A program made the position numbers and the translations under genes. Positions 59,301-64,000 of a stretch of DNA of 64,000 bases are shown piece after piece (position 1 is the first letter of the stretch; every line of letters starts with the position of its first letter). Source of the DNA: Flectonema sp. DT1601 (taxonomy: Eukaryota > Euglenozoa > Diplonemea > Diplonemida > Diplonemidae); assembly GCA_964019425.1 (NCBI GenBank), contig OZ025799.1:806001-870000 (forward strand). The letters run 5' to 3'. The notes below the pieces were generated by a model, which searched no databases, had not been told where the DNA came from, and saw nothing but the letters and a program-made list of their open reading frames with translations.

Positions 59301-62300
59301 CTCCCCCAGATAAGAATCCCCAACTAGGTGATATGTGACACAGAGATTGCAAACATGGACAGTGAACAGCACGTATTGGGTCTGTTTGTTGTTGTCGTTG
59401 TTATTTAATACGCTGTAACGAATAATAACATTAGTAAGGTTTTACATACCAGTCTTCAACACAGGCAGAAGTGGAGCTCCAACAGAAAATTGTATTTCAT
59501 ACTTCATAATAGGAGAACCTCTAAAGTATAAATCCTGAAACATAGCAACGCCATTAATAACTCGTTCATTGTCACCTTTAACACGAGTGCATTGTGATTC
59601 CCAGACTGTTTTGGTTACAGAAGAAGGACGAGTACCATGACAGTATGGGCCATAGGTTGGTGCGTAGATAGAAACTCCAAGTGCTACTTGAGCGTCTAGA
59701 AAAGAACCTGCGAGACACCCACCCGGAGGTGTTGTTGTTGAGCTATCGAAGTCGAAACTGTCTTGAGATTGAAGTGGACCTTTGACACAAATCGGTACTA
59801 CTACTGCTCTGATAACTGGAGTGTTTTTAAATACTGTCACCGTATTGTCAGATATATCGACTATTCTTATAACTGGTTGAATATCAAGTTTTCTTCTACT
59901 TGTCGTAAATGAACTATAATACTCCGTACTACTACTGCCATCTCGGATAAAGAATTTCATTTGCATAGGATTACCTGCTGTGATTGTTATCTTAAAAGTA
60001 CTTCTGAACACGAAGAATGAACTTGGTTTTGGATCGTGCATTAGTAGACATGGTGATGATGTTGGAATGCATTCATCAGAAGCAGGTAAACTAATATAAT
60101 CCGAACCCCATTCAGAGTTTCCATCACCAGCTGTCTCCGATAGAGATATCGTCTCATCCAATCTCATCAAAGTAGAAGACAACGACTCTGAATAACTTTC
60201 TGATTCAGTCAATGAATACGTCGGCGTCACAGACACTGTTGGAGAACCAGAATGTGAAATCGTAAACGTCGGTATCGATAAAGATTTTGATACTGTTTTA
60301 CTGACATATAAAACAGGTAATGAAATACTATTTGTATAAGTGTGACACTTCGCCTTGGCAGAATTCCAACCAGAAGACGATACTGCCACACAACTACCCG
60401 TAAAGAGTAAGCATACTGACTCTCTATTATGATAGCTTATTAAATACGTATTTGAAATATCTTCTGACTGGATATCATAGGAATATTGTAGACACTTCGT
60501 GTATGATGAAATTGTTATGTTTTGTTGCATCACACAGCTGCTATCAACTTCGTAAATCATATCAAAGAATTCTTGACAGTCTGGTGAGACTAGTGGTGTA
60601 ATCGATTTTATTTTTTCAAAAGTTTCAGTTACTTCATTCCGTCGTTGGAATTGACAAACATACTGATCAGTCTTACATGATGATAATACCTTACGACACT
60701 GTGAATCTTTCCAAATGCATGGAGAACTGTGAAATCCATTGACACAAGCCTGTTCAGTCTGACAATTACAATCCGCAGCACAACTAATACCTGTGGGTAC
60801 TACATCACAGATTGTTATAACTGAACAATTAAGAGGATAATTACAATTATCAATGACTGTCGGTGTTTCTGTTGACGTCGGGATTGGTTTGTATGAAACA
60901 GTTTGCGACTGAGTTCGGGTATTTAAGTAATGAAACTGCGCTTTATCATCGTACTCTAATTCTACGTTATCAGTGTCAGTTGGAAGTGGATCTGTTGACC
61001 TGGTAGTTACTAATATGCTGTATGTTTCTTTTTTTGGTAATTTTGCTTGTAATCCAGATATCGTTAAAGTAGAGTTCGCAGTTACGAATGACAGTACGGT
61101 TGCAGTTAACGGAAGACGCGTTTTCAAGAAAACAACTCGATTTTCTGTATCCCATGTCCGAAGCCAAGACCCAGCACCATCTCTGAGATGAATAGTTATA
61201 GGGTCGAGTACAACTAAACCAGCACTTGGATATTCATACAAAGAAGACACTGCAGTCAACGACTCAATCACATCTGTGTATGTATAGTTTATATTCAGAG
61301 CACTATAGGCACCAGTCTCAGCCATATTTGCACTGTACGCAATTTCTAACGCGTCTGACCTGGGACCCTTCTTAGCACGTAAAGGACATAACATAGTACA
61401 AGTATCGATGAATTTAGCTTTTATTTTGGGATCGGAACCGTATTTACAAAACATATTTTCTTTTTCACTTTCTCGGAAACCCCAACCCTTGATAGTAACA
61501 AGTTGTGATCCCAGTTGACCGTTATCAGGAATGTGTTGGTAGATCGCAGCATTGCTTGAAGAATGACACACAGCAATGTTTACAGAAACAGAATCAATTG
61601 GATTCGGTATTCCCATGGCACGAAATCGAAGAGTGTAATTATAACCTTCAGCTGCTTCGAATATTCGAAGCGTTTTAAATGTAATGACACCAGCCTTGAA
61701 TTCAACATCGCTATTAAGATGACCCCCCAAGTACGGAGGTGATAGTTCAGTACTTCCAGGCATGGCTACATAAACTACACAATCGACTTGACAAGGCGGA
61801 GGTATCGTTTTTATAATTCTTCTCAGGGTTTGTTTATTATCTAACAACACCTCAACAGAAATCTTTCCAGATGCTGTTGTTACAATATTTTCTGAGACGT
61901 CACTGAATTTAATAACAGGTTGTGAAGTAAGTTGTTCTTTATTACTCGAGAAATACGTTGGGGGTGTTATAAAAGACAACCTGGTAGCGACAGCTGTAAT
62001 TGAAAAATCAAACGTAGCACTTTGCAATGCCTCAGTGGCATTCATCTGTTTCTCTGTAAGGATCCTATCATCAGCAGCTGTATAACTCATTCCTAATGTG
62101 TATTTTCCAGCTCCAGGATATTGAATGTAAATATCGTTAAATGTCACTTCTCCGTTTTCGATGGGTTGGCTGAGAGTGCCTTGAAGTCCATCGTACTTTG
62201 ATCCGAGTGGACTGTTTGTCCATTTTATTATATTCAAAGTAACATTACCTCCTCTCACTAAGTCATCTCTGATTCCAATTGGACTGCCTGCTTCATCATA

Positions 62301-64000
62301 AAACTTAACGGTGATGTCATTTAGAGTAGTTATAACATCGGATACTTCTGAGTATAAGTCTGTTGATGATTGAGGAATCCAGTCAGGACATGTTCCAGTT
62401 TTACAGGATTTTATGACGTGTCTCATTGACTTTGGTAATCCCAATATATAATAAACTACGTTAGATTGGCTAAACTTTTGTCCATCCATTGAAACTTCTA
62501 CTGTCGTTTGTATTGGTTTTGGTACTACTGGTTGTTCACATTTCATTGAGCTACTGCTAAGCCAAGTTCCACGAGTAATGATCCCACCTATGGTACACTT
62601 GACATATGCAGAGTTAAGAAACCCTGTACCATGAACAGTAATAATCTCAGATTGAATAAAGAATCCCCTATCCGGAACTACTCTGGTTACAATAGGAAGA
62701 TCAATATGTCTGACCATGATTCCATTAGCAGTGAATCTGTTAGTACTACCAAATGATATTTCCAGAGGGACGTTGCGACAGCTGTCATAATTTGGTACCT
62801 TTGGAGCAACACACATCACTGTCGTGTCATTCACTAAAGTAACCTGCCTGCTTCCACTAACAATGTGGGTGCCAAACTTACAATGTGGTTCAGAATTTGG
62901 GAATCCCTTACCACGAACTAATACAATTGTTCCTCCAGTGCCGTCAACAACATTTGGATTTATAGATTCCAAATCGTAAAGGTTTAATAACAATACTTGA
63001 AGTCTTGGTAGTTTTAATACCACATATAAAACACGTGAATATTTGTGAACCGTTGCTGCAACAGCTACTTGATATGATGTGATTACATTCTCATAGTTTC
63101 CTTGATAAGTAGGAGGTTGTTGAGATAAATCTATTGATGAGATTTTTCTAATAGCTGACGGTGTTTGTGATCTCAATCCTAAATACAAATGCTCAAGTCT
63201 ATCAGTCGCAGCATCACTTCCAATAATCGGATCATTAATATCTGGTTGATCGAAAACCATGAATCCAATACCATTTTCCTTACCTAACCACTGCTCATCT
63301 TCGATTATTTTATATGCGAATTTACTCGTTTCCTTTACAGCTGTTATAAACACTCTTCCGCATACAACACCTCTCGAGTCTTCAGCTTTATTATGTGTTT
63401 GAATTGCTACATAAAGCCAGTTATCCCTAACTAACATTTGTGTTATCTTTTCACATGGAACTCGACCACAGAACCCAGGAGTAAAACTAAAAACTTCTCT
63501 GATAGTAAACTGAGCTGTGGGTGATGGGTTTAGAACGTGAGCTGTCGGTAGGAATATCTTCGTTAATCGCACACGATAATTAAGAGTACCAGCGACCATC
63601 ACATACGGGAATTGTTTATTCGCATCAATAAAAATCATTCGATGAATGGTATCAAATGTAAATAAAGGAATCGTAGTCGTGAATTCATGAGACACAAATC
63701 TCGTCCAATCCGTCATATTTACACAACTGGCTGTGACAGTTTCCGTACATGTTGCTGACAAGTGATTCGCCGTATCATAAATGGCAGGTATTTTGGTTAA
63801 ATAAAACTTAGCAAGCGTCTCATCAGTTGATAGGTATTCTTTAATAATTACATAGATAGCCTTGTGATAAGAGTCTACAACTATTTCTTCTAAACGTTGA
63901 ATCATGGTCGTATCATCACTTCCAGTGAAATCAGTGATCGCTCTTGAGCTAACGCTACCAACACCACTACTGGTACATTGAGTTGCAAGAGCTGTTTCTG
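53375..64000 (-). CDS. Giant multi-pass membrane protein with IPT/TIG domains, Cys-rich stalk, WW and zinc motifs and EF-hand; 5' end outside the window
   Basis: Exons are 59450-64000 (open to the edge), 54460-59381, 54286-54383 and 53375-54209, giving 3467 residues in the window. Numbering starts at the edge. IPT/TIG-like domains lie near 346-535 (GGTIVLVRGKGFPNSEPHC, EIITVHGTGFLNSAYVKC), 820-890 (QLVTIKGWGFRESE) and 1524-1600 (GGAQVTLTGWDFQ), with other beta-rich modules between. Cys-rich segments lie near 1050-1120 and 2057-2144 (CRPNWGRTGDTCTACP). TM segments are near 2147-2170 and 2241-2267. A cytoplasmic insert of about 800 residues contains acidic and coiled-coil parts, a WW domain near 2457-2484 (YGRMYWKSRTTGESTWTKP) and Cys pairs near 2939-3015 (CTICRTDFAIVACDSCGEE, CQVCHRVMH). 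Further TM segments start at 3082 and include YSGYRLNRYYWEMVVMFRK. An EF-hand (DLDGDGDLTWEE) is near 3311. A calcium-sensitive surface receptor or channel is plausible. Confidence 0.8.
54210..54285 (-). other. Intron (76 nt) of the giant gene, last
   Basis: The donor is GTTTGT and the acceptor CCACAACAG. Phase 2 splicing joins YRLNR to YYWEMV, restoring a motif common in protist membrane proteins of this type. Confidence 0.8.
54384..54459 (-). other. Intron (76 nt) of the giant gene, second last
   Basis: The donor is GTATGC and the acceptor CAATACAG. Phase 0 splicing continues the TM segment from PVAGGV into LLFAYGGYDGHG. Confidence 0.8.
59382..59449 (-). other. Intron (68 nt) of the giant gene
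   Basis: The donor is GTATGT and the acceptor AACAAACAG. An earlier CAG at 59413-59414 would lead to an immediate stop. Phase 1 splicing gives LKTDPIRAVHCPCLQSLC, the start of the fourth IPT domain. Confidence 0.8.

Overview
The window comes from a unicellular eukaryote with an AT-rich genome. All recognisable host genes lie on the minus strand over 64 kb. Just upstream of almost every start codon there is a pyrimidine-rich stretch ending in AG, leaving a 5' leader of about 15-60 nt. This layout is what polycistronic transcription with spliced-leader trans-splicing looks like (inference; no leader RNA gene was found). Seven short cis-introns (65-76 nt, donors GTWTGN, acceptors CAG) can also be read in four genes. 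The eL13 ribosomal protein resembles the euglenozoan form as I remember it, and frequent cis-introns argue against a typical kinetoplastid. A diplonemid-like or other euglenozoan is my best guess; the clade is not proven.

Layout, left to right: an importin-9-like gene cut by the left edge (1-3022); two tandem eL13 genes with identical coding sequence (3329-5071); a two-exon 74-residue membrane protein (5353-5642); a HAD/R3H protein (5973-6890); a PP4R3/SMEK-like phosphatase subunit (7472-9646); a three-exon N-myristoylated WD40 protein (10197-11886); a two-exon coiled-coil protein (12155-13448); and a 4-kb repeat zone with two related TIR elements (13.5-17.2 kb).

The centre (17.4-51.9 kb) is a head-to-tail array of seven receptor genes, called R1-R7 here. 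Each has TM1, a Cache-like ectodomain, TM2, a HAMP-like linker and a class III nucleotide-cyclase-like domain that has lost key catalytic residues. The membrane-proximal and cytoplasmic parts are almost identical among copies. Residues about 60-375 of the ectodomain fall into four types, and ectodomain and cytoplasmic types are combined differently in different copies, so segments have been exchanged. The spacers are themselves duplicated and hold a pogo-like transposon with an identifiable empty site, a 291-bp fold-back MITE, and a 505-bp unit present three times in two of the spacers.

To the right are a small His-rich four-TM protein (52265-52702) and the 3' part of a giant multi-exon membrane protein (53375 to beyond 64000) with IPT/TIG domains, a Cys-rich stalk, many TM segments, a roughly 800-residue cytoplasmic insert with WW and zinc-knuckle motifs, and a C-terminal EF-hand. 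The most novel item is the receptor array: a sensory family with a shuffled ectodomain and a fixed, apparently non-catalytic cyclase output domain.
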